From Clostridia bacterium (GTDB lineage Bacteria; Bacillota; Clostridia; Oscillospirales; CAG-272), in contig JAFZPN010000106.1 in assembly GCA_017550315.1 (NCBI GenBank), forward strand, positions 1-48,480: a stretch of DNA of 48,480 nucleotides, read 5' to 3'. Below are positions 41,076 through 48,480 of the stretch, in pieces. The notes beneath the pieces are model-generated. The model worked only from the letters and a program-made list of their open reading frames with translations, did no database searches and was not told the origin of the DNA. Each line of letters begins with the position of its first letter. Position 1 is the first letter of the stretch. The position numbers were made by a program, and so were the translations under genes.

Positions 41076-42434
41076 TCAGCGTTCCCGGGTCAGGTCCCGG
41101 ACCCATTTGTGTTTGCGGAAATGCAGCATGACCCACGGGATCTTGCCGATCTCGTCGAGGCAGGTGCAGGCATAGACGACGAGCACCGGCCAGTGGAAGA
41201 CGAAGGCCCCGAGAAGGGACAGCGGCACCGCGATCCCCCACATGGCGACGGCGAGGGAGTACATGTCGAAGATCGTATCCCCGCCCGCCGCGAAAATGCC
41301 GTTGATGACGATGGTGCACACACTCCGCGCGATCATATAGACCGACATGATGACGAGCATCCCGGATAAGAGCCGCCGCGCCTCGTCCGTGAGGATCATG
41401 AAGCGCACGACGAGCGGCGAGACGGAGAGAACGATGAGACAGGACGCAAAGCCGATGAGGAAGGCGAGGATGGCCGTCCGGTCGCCGTAGATCCGCCCGC
41501 GCTCGAGATTGCCCGCGCCGAGCTCATTCCCGACGAGGATGCCGCCGGCCGTCGCGATGCCGTTGCAGAGACAGCACATCAGGTCGCGCACGACCGCCGA
41601 GACGGAATTCGCCGCCGCCGCGTCCGGTCCGAGGTGACCCATGATCGCCGTATAGGTCGTGAATCCGATGCCCCAGAGCAGGTATGCGCCGAGCAGCGGG
41701 AGCGTGCATTTCCGGAAGTCGCGCGAGAGCTCGCGGTCCCGGTGAAAGAGACTCTTGAACTCCGGCCGGATGAAGTCCTTCTCAAAGGAGGACGCGACCG
41801 CCCAGATGAGTTCCGCGACCCGTGCGATCACCGTCGCCAGCGCGGCCCCTTCCGCTCCCATCGCAGGCGCGCCGAGAAGCCCGAAGATAAAGACGGCGTT
41901 GAGCACGATGTTCCCGACGACGGTGACCGAGCTGATCCATGCGCTGCGGGCCGCGTGTCCCGTGATCTTCATCATGCCGAGATAGCACTGCGAGATCCCG
42001 GTCAAGAGATACGACCAGCCGGCGATCCGCAGATACGCGCAGCCGATCGAAATGAGCGCCTCGTCCTCCGCGTAGAGCAGCATGAGCGGGCGCGGGAAGA
42101 AGACGCAGGCGGCGAAGAACACGAGGGAGATGATCCCGTTCAGCCTCAGGCCGAGATGAAAGAGATCCCGCACGGTCACCCGGTCTCCCTTGCCCCAGTA
42201 CTGCGCGCCGAGTACCGTCATCCCCGACACCATGGAGGAGATGAGCATGTTCTGCACGAACTGGATCTGCGTCGCGAGCGAGACCGCCGCCATGGAGTTC
42301 TGCTCGACGCGTCCGAGCATCACCGCATCCCCGGCTGCCACCGCCGCGAGCATCAGGCTCTGGAAGGCGATGGGAAAGGCCAGGGTCACGAGCTTATGGT
42401 AAAATTCTTTATCCTCAAACAGCTTGATTTTCAT
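41076..42434 (-). CDS. MATE family efflux transporter
   Basis: A 452-residue, twelve-membrane-segment transporter that exports cationic compounds with sodium or proton influx. The first half holds AVAAGDAVMLGRVEQNSMAAVSLATQ and the second half the repeat GIATAGGILVGNELGAG, both typical of MATE. Two six-helix bundles are visible. It starts 3 bp after the second MgtC gene and precedes msrA by 19 bp. Confidence 0.94.
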   Translation of the reverse strand: MKIKLFEDKEFYHKLVTLAFPIAFQSLMLAAVAAGDAVMLGRVEQNSMAAVSLATQIQFVQNMLISSMVSGMTVLGAQYWGKGDRVTVRDLFHLGLRLNGIISLVFFAACVFFPRPLMLLYAEDEALISIGCAYLRIAGWSYLLTGISQCYLGMMKITGHAARSAWISSVTVVGNIVLNAVFIFGLLGAPAMGAEGAALATVIARVAELIWAVASSFEKDFIRPEFKSLFHRDRELSRDFRKCTLPLLGAYLLWGIGFTTYTAIMGHLGPDAAAANSVSAVVRDLMCCLCNGIATAGGILVGNELGAGNLERGRIYGDRTAILAFLIGFASCLIVLSVSPLVVRFMILTDEARRLLSGMLVIMSVYMIARSVCTIVINGIFAAGGDTIFDMYSLAVAMWGIAVPLSLLGAFVFHWPVLVVYACTCLDEIGKIPWVMLHFRKHKWVRDLTRER

Positions 42435-42437
42435 GCC

Positions 42438-43121
42438 TTACATTTCCGCCGCCGCTTCGATGCCGGGCATGTGCTCGACCTTCGACAGCAGGACGCCGGG
42501 CTTGGTTGTGCCGCGGAGCGTGATGTCCGCCCGGTAAAGGGGCTCTTCCCCGCCGTTCACCATGCGGATCTGAAGGTTGACGATGTTCATTTTCGCGTCC
42601 TTGCAGGTGCGCAGGACCTGATCGAGCGAGGTCTTCTCGCGGTAGTGGACACGGAGGATGAACAGCGGGCGCTTCTGGATACGGGAGGACAGCGTGCCGA
42701 GCCAGGTCTCCGTCACAAGGATGAGGCCCGTGCCGATGATCCCGCCTTCGTAATACCCGCTGCCGATGGCGAGGCCGATGATGCCGGTCACCCAGAGACC
42801 CGCCGCGGTGGTGAGCCCCTTGATGTCCATCTTTTTCGTGACGATGATCGTGCCTGCGCCGATGAAGCCGAGCCCGCTGATGACCTGCGCGCTGATTCGC
42901 GTGATGTCCGCGGGCAGGCCGGGTCCGAGGTAGAGATAGAGCCCCGTGAGAGCCGCGACCGCCGCGCCCATGCAGACGAGGGTGTGCGTGCGGAAGCCGG
43001 CGGGACGGTTCTTGGCCGAGCGTTCCAGCCCGACGAGGGTACCGCATGCGCAGGAGAGAAGCATGCGCAGGACGACCGAGAGGAGATTGAGATCCCGAAG
43101 AGGACCGTAAAGCGGTAACAT
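42438..43121 (-). CDS. MgtC/SapB family membrane protein (second copy)
   Basis: A 227-residue protein with about four membrane segments and a C-terminal ACT-like domain. The LSCACGTLVGLERSAKNRPAGFRTHTLVCMGAA stretch, read in parts, carries the family signature GLER and AGFRTH. MgtC proteins affect magnesium-limited growth and the F-ATPase in some pathogens; a general function is open. I chose the ATG at 43121 with AGGAG upstream. It follows a related copy 14 bp upstream. Confidence 0.87.
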   Translation of the reverse strand: MLPLYGPLRDLNLLSVVLRMLLSCACGTLVGLERSAKNRPAGFRTHTLVCMGAAVAALTGLYLYLGPGLPADITRISAQVISGLGFIGAGTIIVTKKMDIKGLTTAAGLWVTGIIGLAIGSGYYEGGIIGTGLILVTETWLGTLSSRIQKRPLFILRVHYREKTSLDQVLRTCKDAKMNIVNLQIRMVNGGEEPLYRADITLRGTTKPGVLLSKVEHMPGIEAAAEM

Positions 43122-43135
43122 AATGGGTTCTCCTT

Positions 43136-43870
43136 TCAGGAAATCAGTTCCTGCACCGAATGGACGCAGGGCATTTCCGCAACGGAGGACAGCATCGCCG
43201 AATGCGAATGGTTCTCCTTGCTCAGCTTGAGGTTGAAGACCGCGGACGGGAAGAGGTTTTCCGTCCTCTCCGTGCGCTCGATGTCGATCTCGAAGATCTG
43301 CGCGTCCATGTCCCGGATCCGGTCGGCGATCGTGCCGATGTCGTCGACCGACGCAAACTCGACGTAGAGATTGATGTTTCGCACGGTCCGCTTGAAGCGG
43401 CTCTCGAGCGGGGACATGACGTTCAAAACGAGGATGACGATGATGATCGCGAGGATCACGCACTCATAGAAGCCCGCGCCCGCCGCGATCCCGATGCAGA
43501 CGACGGCGAAGAGGCCGGTGGCGGTGGTGAGTCCGCTGACCTGCCCGTGCGCGACCTTGAAGATGATGCCCGCGCCGAGGAAACCGATGCCGGAGATCGT
43601 CTGCGCGGCGATCCGGGAAGCGTCGAACTTTTCGCCGACCGCTTCGACCGTCGCAAGCCACGGCCCGTGGAGCATTTCATAGAGATAGAGGGAGATCATG
43701 ACGCTGAGCGCGGAGCCGATGCAGATGAGGGTGTAGGTCCTCAGGCCTGCGGCGCGCTGCTTTTTCGAGCGTCCGTAGCCGACCAGTCCGCCGCCGATCA
43801 TGGCGAGCAGGAGGCGGAGCACGGTGGACGCAAGATTGAATTCCCGCAGGAATGCAAGTGCCTGTATCAT
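43136..43870 (-). CDS. MgtC/SapB family membrane protein (first copy)
   Basis: A 244-residue paralogue of the next gene, with the same order of four membrane segments and a C-terminal ACT-like domain. The usual GLER signature reads GYGR here, so a conserved acidic residue is lost, while AGLRTYTLICIG is kept. I chose the ATG at 43870; an upstream reading would pass through the promoter. First gene of the operon. Confidence 0.85.
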   Translation of the reverse strand: MIQALAFLREFNLASTVLRLLLAMIGGGLVGYGRSKKQRAAGLRTYTLICIGSALSVMISLYLYEMLHGPWLATVEAVGEKFDASRIAAQTISGIGFLGAGIIFKVAHGQVSGLTTATGLFAVVCIGIAAGAGFYECVILAIIIVILVLNVMSPLESRFKRTVRNINLYVEFASVDDIGTIADRIRDMDAQIFEIDIERTERTENLFPSAVFNLKLSKENHSHSAMLSSVAEMPCVHSVQELIS

Positions 43871-43943
43871 GGAAGCCCTTTCGATGAAAGAATTCTGTGC
43901 GGAAGGACGCTTCCTATGGGATTCGCCCTTTTCCACCAGCATA

Positions 43944-43972
43944 ATTTTACACGAGAACGCCGGAAAAGTCAA
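43944..43972 (-). promoter_or_regulatory. Sigma-A promoter of the mgtC-MATE-msrA operon
   Basis: Minus strand TTGACT (43972-43967), 17-bp spacer, TAAAAT (43949-43944). The untranslated leader is about 70 nt. Confidence 0.82.
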
Positions 43973-43993
43973 GAGGCGGCCGGGCGGATGACG

Positions 43994-44023
43994 AAAAAAA
44001 CCGCTCCGCGGGGACGGAACGGT
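43994..44023 (-). terminator. Terminator of the cysteine-synthase operon
   Basis: A 9-bp stem with one mismatch (plus 44000-44008 with 44015-44023), followed on the minus strand by a run of seven T. It starts 10 bp after the stop codon. Confidence 0.85.
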
Positions 44024-44033
44024 TCGATTGCGG

Positions 44034-44969
44034 TCATTCTTCAAACAGCGGGGTCGAGAAATAGCGTTCGGCAGTGTCAGGCAGGACGGTGACGACGGTC
44101 TTCCCTTCGCCGAGCTTTTCCGCGAGCTTCAGGGCCGCGGCGACGTTCGTGCCGGAGGAGATCCCGACCATCAGGCCCTCTTCCCTTGCCAGCCGCTTGG
44201 ACGTCTCGAGCGCCTCGCAGTCGGTGACGATGTAGATGTCGTCGTAGATCTCGCGGTTGAGGATGGGCGGGATGATGCCGTCGCCGATCCCCATCTGGAG
44301 GTGCGTGCCGATCGTGCCGCCCGCGAGGATCGCCGCGTTCTCCGGCTCGACCGCCCAGATCTCGATCTCGGGATACTGCGCGCGCAGGACCTCCCCGATC
44401 CCGGTGATCGTACCGCCCGTGCCGATGCCCGAGCAGAAGCCGTGGATCGGTCCGCAGACCTGCGCCATGATCTCGAGCGCGGTGTGCTTCTTGTGCGCGA
44501 GCGTGTTGTTCTGATTGGCGAACTGCTGCGGGACGAAGACGTCCGGATTCTTCTCCTCCATGCGGAGCGCGGTCCGGAGGCATTCGTCGATGCACGCGCC
44601 GATGTCGCCCGCGTCGTGGATGAGCTTGACCTCCGCGCCGTAGTGCCGGATGAGCTTGCGCCGCTCTTCGCTGACGGAATCGGGCATGATGATGATCGTC
44701 CGGTATCCCTTGACCGCGCCGACAAGCGCCAGCCCGATCCCCTGATTCCCGCTCGTCGGCTCGACGATGATGGTCTTCCCGGGCGTGATGAGGCCTTCGC
44801 GCTCCGCCGCTTCGATCATATTGAGGGCGGTGCGCGTCTTGATCGATCCGCCGACGTTGAGGCCCTCCATCTTGACGAGGACCTCCGCGCTGCCGGGTTT
44901 GGGCATGCGGTTCAGGCGGATGAGCGGCGTTGAGCCGACGGCTTCGAGAATGTTGTGGTAGATATGCAT
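44034..44969 (-). CDS. Cysteine synthase-like PLP enzyme
   Basis: A 311-residue fold-type II PLP enzyme of the cysteine synthase/CBS family. The PLP lysine is K44 in NVGGSIKTR, where most cysteine synthases read NPGGSVKDR. The TSGNQGIGLA asparagine loop and the GIGTGGTITG phosphate-binding loop are intact. It should make cysteine from O-acetylserine and sulfide, but the changed lysine context leaves other amino-acid substrates open. The ATG follows AGGAG and begins 3 bp after the small membrane protein gene. Confidence 0.88.
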   Translation of the reverse strand: MHIYHNILEAVGSTPLIRLNRMPKPGSAEVLVKMEGLNVGGSIKTRTALNMIEAAEREGLITPGKTIIVEPTSGNQGIGLALVGAVKGYRTIIIMPDSVSEERRKLIRHYGAEVKLIHDAGDIGACIDECLRTALRMEEKNPDVFVPQQFANQNNTLAHKKHTALEIMAQVCGPIHGFCSGIGTGGTITGIGEVLRAQYPEIEIWAVEPENAAILAGGTIGTHLQMGIGDGIIPPILNREIYDDIYIVTDCEALETSKRLAREEGLMVGISSGTNVAAALKLAEKLGEGKTVVTVLPDTAERYFSTPLFEE

Positions 44970-44972
44970 GGT

Positions 44973-45434
44973 TTACTCCTTTTCGGGATCGGTTACGGGC
45001 ATTTCCCGCCCGAAGATGCGGTGTTCGGGATCCCGGACGATGTAGATGCCGCAATAGGGGATCTCAAGGATCATGTTTTCGTCTTCCTCGTAGAGATAGA
45101 AGCGGTAATAACCGGGCTCCTCGTCGGGCGTATGGATCGTGAAGGTCGTATATTCCTGCTCAAAGGGGAAATCTTGGATGCTCTGACGGTTGGTCGGTTC
45201 CGCCTCGCGCAGCACATCGAGAAGCAGGTCGGCGTCCTCCGGATAAACAATCCGCTCTTCCTCCGCCCCATACTGCCGCACGGTGAGCTGCTCATAATTT
45301 TCTGGAAAATCGACCGGCGGCGCCTTCGGGAACAGGCTGTGGAGGATCCAAATGATCGCCGCGATACAGAGCAGGGCGAGGACGGCCGCGATGACGCTGA
45401 AAATCTTGACCTGTTTCTGGGACTGGCTGCTCAT
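44973..45434 (-). CDS. Membrane-anchored protein of unknown function
   Basis: A 153-residue protein with one N-terminal membrane segment (about residues 11-31) and an acidic extracellular part that looks beta-rich (EYTTFTIHTPDEEPGYYRFYLY, read in two pieces). The family is not recognised. I chose the ATG at 45434, 5 bp after AAGGAG; it overlaps the methyltransferase stop by 4 bp. It sits between a methyltransferase and a cysteine-synthase-like gene. Confidence 0.75.
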   Translation of the reverse strand: MSSQSQKQVKIFSVIAAVLALLCIAAIIWILHSLFPKAPPVDFPENYEQLTVRQYGAEEERIVYPEDADLLLDVLREAEPTNRQSIQDFPFEQEYTTFTIHTPDEEPGYYRFYLYEEDENMILEIPYCGIYIVRDPEHRIFGREMPVTDPEKE

Positions 45435-46246
45435 GAGAGCTCCTTTCTTTCTGTGCCGCACGGTGCGGCGAGCTCATAGAGGCGGTAGATCTTCCGGTAG
45501 ACGCGGCCCGTGAAGAGGAATCGGAAGACGCGCCGTTCTGCGGGTTTCAGCTCGTCGACGAGGGAGGCAGGCGTGAAGCTGTGCTCCCGGACGACGCCTA
45601 CCGGCAGGCCGTCGAGGAACGCATCCGGGTCGTCGACGCCGTAGAGCTTCGTGACGCCGACGTCGTTCACCGGGTTCTTGTATTTCGATGCCTTCGCGCC
45701 GAATTCCGTATAGAAATCCGCGAGGATGTGCACCTGTGGATACTTATCCGCAAGAGCCGCGAAGAATCCGCGAAGATCGTCCGGCGTCAGATACATCGTC
45801 AGGCCTTCGAGCACGACGACGGCGGTACCATAGTCCGGGAGCGCGGCGATCTGTTCGGGCTTTGAAGCGTCGAGCGGGATCATGCGGTAGTTCTCGCTTT
45901 CGGGGAAATACTTTCTGCGGATCCCGAGCACCTCCGGGAAATCGCCGTCGATCCACAGCCGGTACGGCTCCTTCACGCGGCGGCAGCGGCTGTCGAGCCC
46001 GCACCCGATGTGGAGTACGAGCGCGTCGGGATACTCCCGGAGCATTTCCTCCGTCCAGTCGTCGAAGACCCGTGCCCGCATCGCCATATTATACGCGAGC
46101 CACTTCGATTTGGATTTTCCGCGGATCGGGAACGCCTCCGCCTCCCAGATCTCTTCCGCCGTCGGATCGGAGAGGAGGATCCCCTTTTGGCTGACCCGGG
46201 CTTTCCCATAGAGCGGGATGAACAGGGTCCGGTTCACTTCATTCAT
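45431..46246 (-). CDS. Class I SAM-dependent methyltransferase, LCM (leucine carboxyl methyltransferase) family
   Basis: A 271-residue protein. VLHIGCGLDSRCRRV is the SAM-binding motif in the LCM/PPM form, WIDGDFPEVLGIRRKYFP the acidic loop, and VVVLEGLTMYLTPDD the family motif. Bacterial relatives methylate small molecules, often in secondary metabolism, but the substrate is unknown. I chose the ATG at 46246 with GGAGG upstream. It overlaps the fusion gene before it by 8 bp. Confidence 0.88.
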   Translation of the reverse strand: MNEVNRTLFIPLYGKARVSQKGILLSDPTAEEIWEAEAFPIRGKSKSKWLAYNMAMRARVFDDWTEEMLREYPDALVLHIGCGLDSRCRRVKEPYRLWIDGDFPEVLGIRRKYFPESENYRMIPLDASKPEQIAALPDYGTAVVVLEGLTMYLTPDDLRGFFAALADKYPQVHILADFYTEFGAKASKYKNPVNDVGVTKLYGVDDPDAFLDGLPVGVVREHSFTPASLVDELKPAERRVFRFLFTGRVYRKIYRLYELAAPCGTERKELS

Positions 46247-47816
46247 GGTCAGAGCCTCCGAGATATTCCGCTGCGAAGGTCCCCGCGTCCGGGTAGTGCT
46301 TCGGCGAGATCCCGATCCCGAGGTAGACCTTCTCATATTCCGCGAGGGCTTCATCGTAGATCCTTGCGTTCTTATCGAGATCATCGGGATCAAAGCATCC
46401 GAGGGCGTCGATTTCGGGGATCGCGACGTCCGCGGCGATGTCGTCGAGCATACTCCCGAGAGAAGCGAGGTTCATGAACGAGGAGAACACGTCGCCCCGG
46501 TCCGCCGCCTCCTGCATTTTGCCGTGCCAGTTCGAGAACATCTCTTCATAGGTCCCCGATAAGTTTTCGGGGCTCGGCGCTTCCCTTTCCCGCGGGACTG
46601 AGAGTGTATCGCCTGTCTCCCGGATCAGTCTTATCAGTGCCGTCCGGATCGCATCGGGCTTCGTGCCGCGGATCACGTCAAGGATGCGGCTTTCCGCGTC
46701 AAACGGCAATGCCAGCGCGCCCAGTTCCTCGAAGGTCCGCTTGGTACCGCGCCGGAAGGCTTTGCCGTGGGACAGCATCAGTGCGTCGAGCAGGCTGTAG
46801 ATGGCATCGGCGGCATACGCGCGGATCTTTGCGGTCTCCTGCGTGAGGAAGCAGTCGGCGAGGCGCAGTTTCGCGTGATCGAAGGCCTCCGCCGCGCGTT
46901 CATGGCGTTCCGGGGACGCGAGGACGGCTCTCGCCTTGTCCCGCAATCCTTCGAGACGCTCGACCGCTGCGTGGTGGTTGACGTACACGAGCTTTGCGTC
47001 GAGCAGTTTCCCGAGCTGCGCGTGCGGACAGGCGGCGTCATGTTCCAGCGATTCCCACGTCGTGCAGTAGAGATCATACCCCACCCCGGCGTCGTCGAGG
47101 ATAAAGCCCGATGACAGCGCAAAGCCCCGCTCGTCCTCCACGAGGATCATCAGATCGAGGTCGGATTTCGCATGGGTGTCCCCCGTCGCGGCGGAACCGT
47201 ACACGCCGATCAGCGCGAGCGAATCCGTGCACAGGGCCGCTGCCTTGCGGATCACCGCGTCGACGATGGTCCGGTGCGCGGCGGAGAGATGCACCTGGTT
47301 TTCGAGATCGATCTCCCACCAGAGATTCCCGTCCTCGCAGAGGAAGCGGAATCCGCAGCGCTTCAGGACGTTCTGCGAGGGGATGTTGTCGGGCAGCGTG
47401 TCTGCGCGGACGGTCCGGATGCCGAGCGATCTGCCGAAATCGAGGAACGCCCGCAGCGCCTCGGTCATGTAGCCGTGGCCCGTATAGGCGGGATTCATCC
47501 CGTACCCGACCTCGGTGACGCCGTCCTTCGGGATGTATTTATAATCGATCGATCCGATGATGCGGCTGTCGTCCTTTTTTACGATCAGGAATTCCGTGAA
47601 GAAGAGAAAATGCTCCGGATCGGCGGCAATCTCGTCTTCGAGCTTCAAGAGAAAGCCCTTCAGGAGATAATCGAGCTCCTCCCCGCGGTATCGGACGTCG
47701 AAATATTCTTCAAACGCGCCGAGATCCCGGTTGAAAAGAGCGAGATTCTCTTTCGTATAGGGAAACAGAACGAGCCGCTCTGTCTCAAGATATCCCCTCA
47801 TCCGGTCTTTGTTCAT
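46239..47816 (-). CDS. Fusion protein: GNAT acetyltransferase + nucleotidyltransferase + helical domain
   Basis: A 525-residue protein with three parts. Residues 8-170 are a RimJ/RimL-type GNAT (TEVGYGMNPAYTGHGYMTEAL). Residues 185-290 are a polymerase-beta-like nucleotidyltransferase with GSAATGDTHAKSDLDLMI (G207 to I224) and a third acidic residue near D248. Residues 295-525 are helical and carry an EEMFSNWHGKM segment. The nucleotidyltransferase part resembles proteins of about 340 residues in Clostridia; fusion to GNAT recalls aminoglycoside-modifying enzymes, but the substrate is unknown. The start follows GGGGG after a consensus promoter. Confidence 0.85.
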   Translation of the reverse strand: MNKDRMRGYLETERLVLFPYTKENLALFNRDLGAFEEYFDVRYRGEELDYLLKGFLLKLEDEIAADPEHFLFFTEFLIVKKDDSRIIGSIDYKYIPKDGVTEVGYGMNPAYTGHGYMTEALRAFLDFGRSLGIRTVRADTLPDNIPSQNVLKRCGFRFLCEDGNLWWEIDLENQVHLSAAHRTIVDAVIRKAAALCTDSLALIGVYGSAATGDTHAKSDLDLMILVEDERGFALSSGFILDDAGVGYDLYCTTWESLEHDAACPHAQLGKLLDAKLVYVNHHAAVERLEGLRDKARAVLASPERHERAAEAFDHAKLRLADCFLTQETAKIRAYAADAIYSLLDALMLSHGKAFRRGTKRTFEELGALALPFDAESRILDVIRGTKPDAIRTALIRLIRETGDTLSVPREREAPSPENLSGTYEEMFSNWHGKMQEAADRGDVFSSFMNLASLGSMLDDIAADVAIPEIDALGCFDPDDLDKNARIYDEALAEYEKVYLGIGISPKHYPDAGTFAAEYLGGSDHE

Positions 47817-47848
47817 GTCATCCCCCGCTGCCGTGTCGTTTCGACGGT

Positions 47849-47877
47849 ATTATAGCACGGAATATCGCGCTTGTCAA
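47849..47877 (-). promoter_or_regulatory. Consensus sigma-A promoter of the fusion-gene operon
   Basis: Minus strand TTGACA (47877-47872), 17-bp spacer, TATAAT (47854-47849): both boxes match the consensus exactly. Confidence 0.9.
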
Positions 47878-47886
47878 ATCTTTTCA

Positions 47887-47941
47887 CAAAACGGACGGGA
47901 GCCGCCGCCTGAGAAGGCAGTCCGGCTCCCGCGCACGTTAT
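47887..47941 (-). terminator. Terminator of the right-hand GNAT gene
   Basis: CGGGAGCCG and CGGCTCCCG (47896-47904 and 47933-47941) form an exact 9-bp stem with an inner GCCT/AGGC pair, followed on the minus strand by TCCGTTTT. Confidence 0.72.
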
Positions 47942-47960
47942 TTTCGTTCGGTCAGCGGCC

Positions 47961-48480
47961 TCAGACAAGCTGTCCCGGCAGCTTTAGCTTTTCCTTTTTG
48001 GGAAAGGTCCGGTCGAATTCTTCCGCCTCGGCTTCGTCGACGTAATAGCCCGGAGGCGTCTGATACACGCCCGTGATTCCGTCGAGGTATCCCGGAATCA
48101 GTTCCCGGCAGAGGAAGAAGGAGGAATCCGCCCCCTCCGGCAGGTTGTGATAGCGGATGCCGAAGCGGCTCGCGTAGTCAAACCCGCTCTTGCCGTAGAA
48201 TCCGATGTTCCCTTCGAACAGGACCGCGCCGAACCCCACCGCCTCCGCCTTCTCGAGGGAATAATCGAGCAGCTTCTTGCCGTATCCCTTGCGTTTCAGG
48301 TCGTTCGCGATGCAGATCGGGCCCATGGTCAGAACGTCGATCACGCGGCCGTCGTCGGCGTCGATGACGGTCTTCATGAACATGTTCTGACCGATGAGAC
48401 GGCCGCCTTGTTCCATGACGAAATCGAGCTCCGGAATGAACGCGGGATCACCGCGCAGCACGTGGATTACGTAGTGCTCG
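47961..48480 (-). CDS. GNAT family N-acetyltransferase, partial
   Basis: The reading frame stays open to the right window edge and reads EHYVIHVLRGDPAFIPEL at the upstream end, so the true start lies outside. A GTG at 48461 is possible but unlikely because homologous proteins continue upstream. The acetyl-CoA loop is DLKRKGYGKKLLDYSLEKA and a late FYGKSGFDYASRFGI strand follows. The C terminus has a GYYVDEAEAEEFD tail common in a subgroup of clostridial GNATs. The substrate is unknown. Confidence 0.87.
   Translation of the reverse strand, partial: EHYVIHVLRGDPAFIPELDFVMEQGGRLIGQNMFMKTVIDADDGRVIDVLTMGPICIANDLKRKGYGKKLLDYSLEKAEAVGFGAVLFEGNIGFYGKSGFDYASRFGIRYHNLPEGADSSFFLCRELIPGYLDGITGVYQTPPGYYVDEAEAEEFDRTFPKKEKLKLPGQLV

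Overview
The window is a stretch of ordinary, gene-dense chromosome from a GC-rich anaerobic Firmicute, most likely class Clostridia. The exact family cannot be named from sequence alone. Supporting signs are strong GGAGG-type ribosome sites, sigma-A promoters with 17-bp spacers, DivIVA, PyrR, oligoendopeptidase F, a PTS-type EIIC, a glycyl-radical activase, a sodium-pumping biotin-dependent decarboxylase and BioY. Neither the tmRNA nor the tRNA-Lys encodes its CCA end. I see no phage genes, transposases or CRISPR array. The one region that looks like accessory or scar DNA lies just downstream of the tmRNA gene.

Layout. 1-7.8 kb (minus strand): a type IIA topoisomerase A subunit cut by the window edge, a GH125 mannosidase, Sua5/TsaC, RF1, KDPG aldolase, a 160-bp block of palindromes, an M18 aminopeptidase, a lytic transglycosylase and dephospho-CoA kinase. 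7.9-11.8 kb: oligoendopeptidase F, then tmRNA on the plus strand with two tandem 138-bp repeats after it, then SmpB (the protein partner of tmRNA) with a GNAT gene. 11.9-19.4 kb: EIIC-like permease, YbaK deacylase, PyrR, GH2 glycosidase, GNAT, a glycyl-radical-enzyme activase without its enzyme, an XRE regulator, a GrpB-family protein and tRNA-Lys. 19.4-25.1 kb: glnS and gltX diverge from a DivIVA-like/XRE-TPR pair. 25.1-31.4 kb: one operon for a sodium-pumping biotin decarboxylase that also carries both transcarboxylase-type carboxyltransferases, followed by a degenerate response-regulator-like protein and a methyltransferase. 31.6-35.7 kb: amidohydrolase, XpaC-like membrane protein, sugar-phosphate isomerase/epimerase-like protein, and a protein of unknown function behind a short leader ORF. 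35.8-38.5 kb: ROK-type regulator, mannose-6-phosphate isomerase and BioY. 38.6-44.0 kb: a seven-gene operon (two MgtC paralogues, MATE, MsrA, a small unknown, GNAT, M20 peptidase). 44.0-48.5 kb: a four-gene operon (GNAT-nucleotidyltransferase fusion, LCM-type methyltransferase, membrane protein, cysteine-synthase-like enzyme), then a partial GNAT.

How it fits together. Many genes serve translation and its quality control: RF1, Sua5, GluRS, GlnRS, YbaK, tRNA-Lys, tmRNA and SmpB. The palindrome TCCCGGGA sits inside the -35/-10 spacer of both the gltX and ybaK promoters, with a second copy 41 bp upstream of gltX and another in the leader of the decarboxylase operon, which suggests a shared regulator. 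Biotin uptake (BioY) fits the biotin carrier protein. GH125, ManA and the ROK regulator suggest mannose or mannoside use.

The most unusual items are the tmRNA-adjacent repeats whose ends copy the tmRNA T-arm, the TCCCGGGA promoter motif, the leader ORF with its 12-bp palindrome, the composite decarboxylase/transcarboxylase operon, and the three-part acetyltransferase-nucleotidyltransferase protein.
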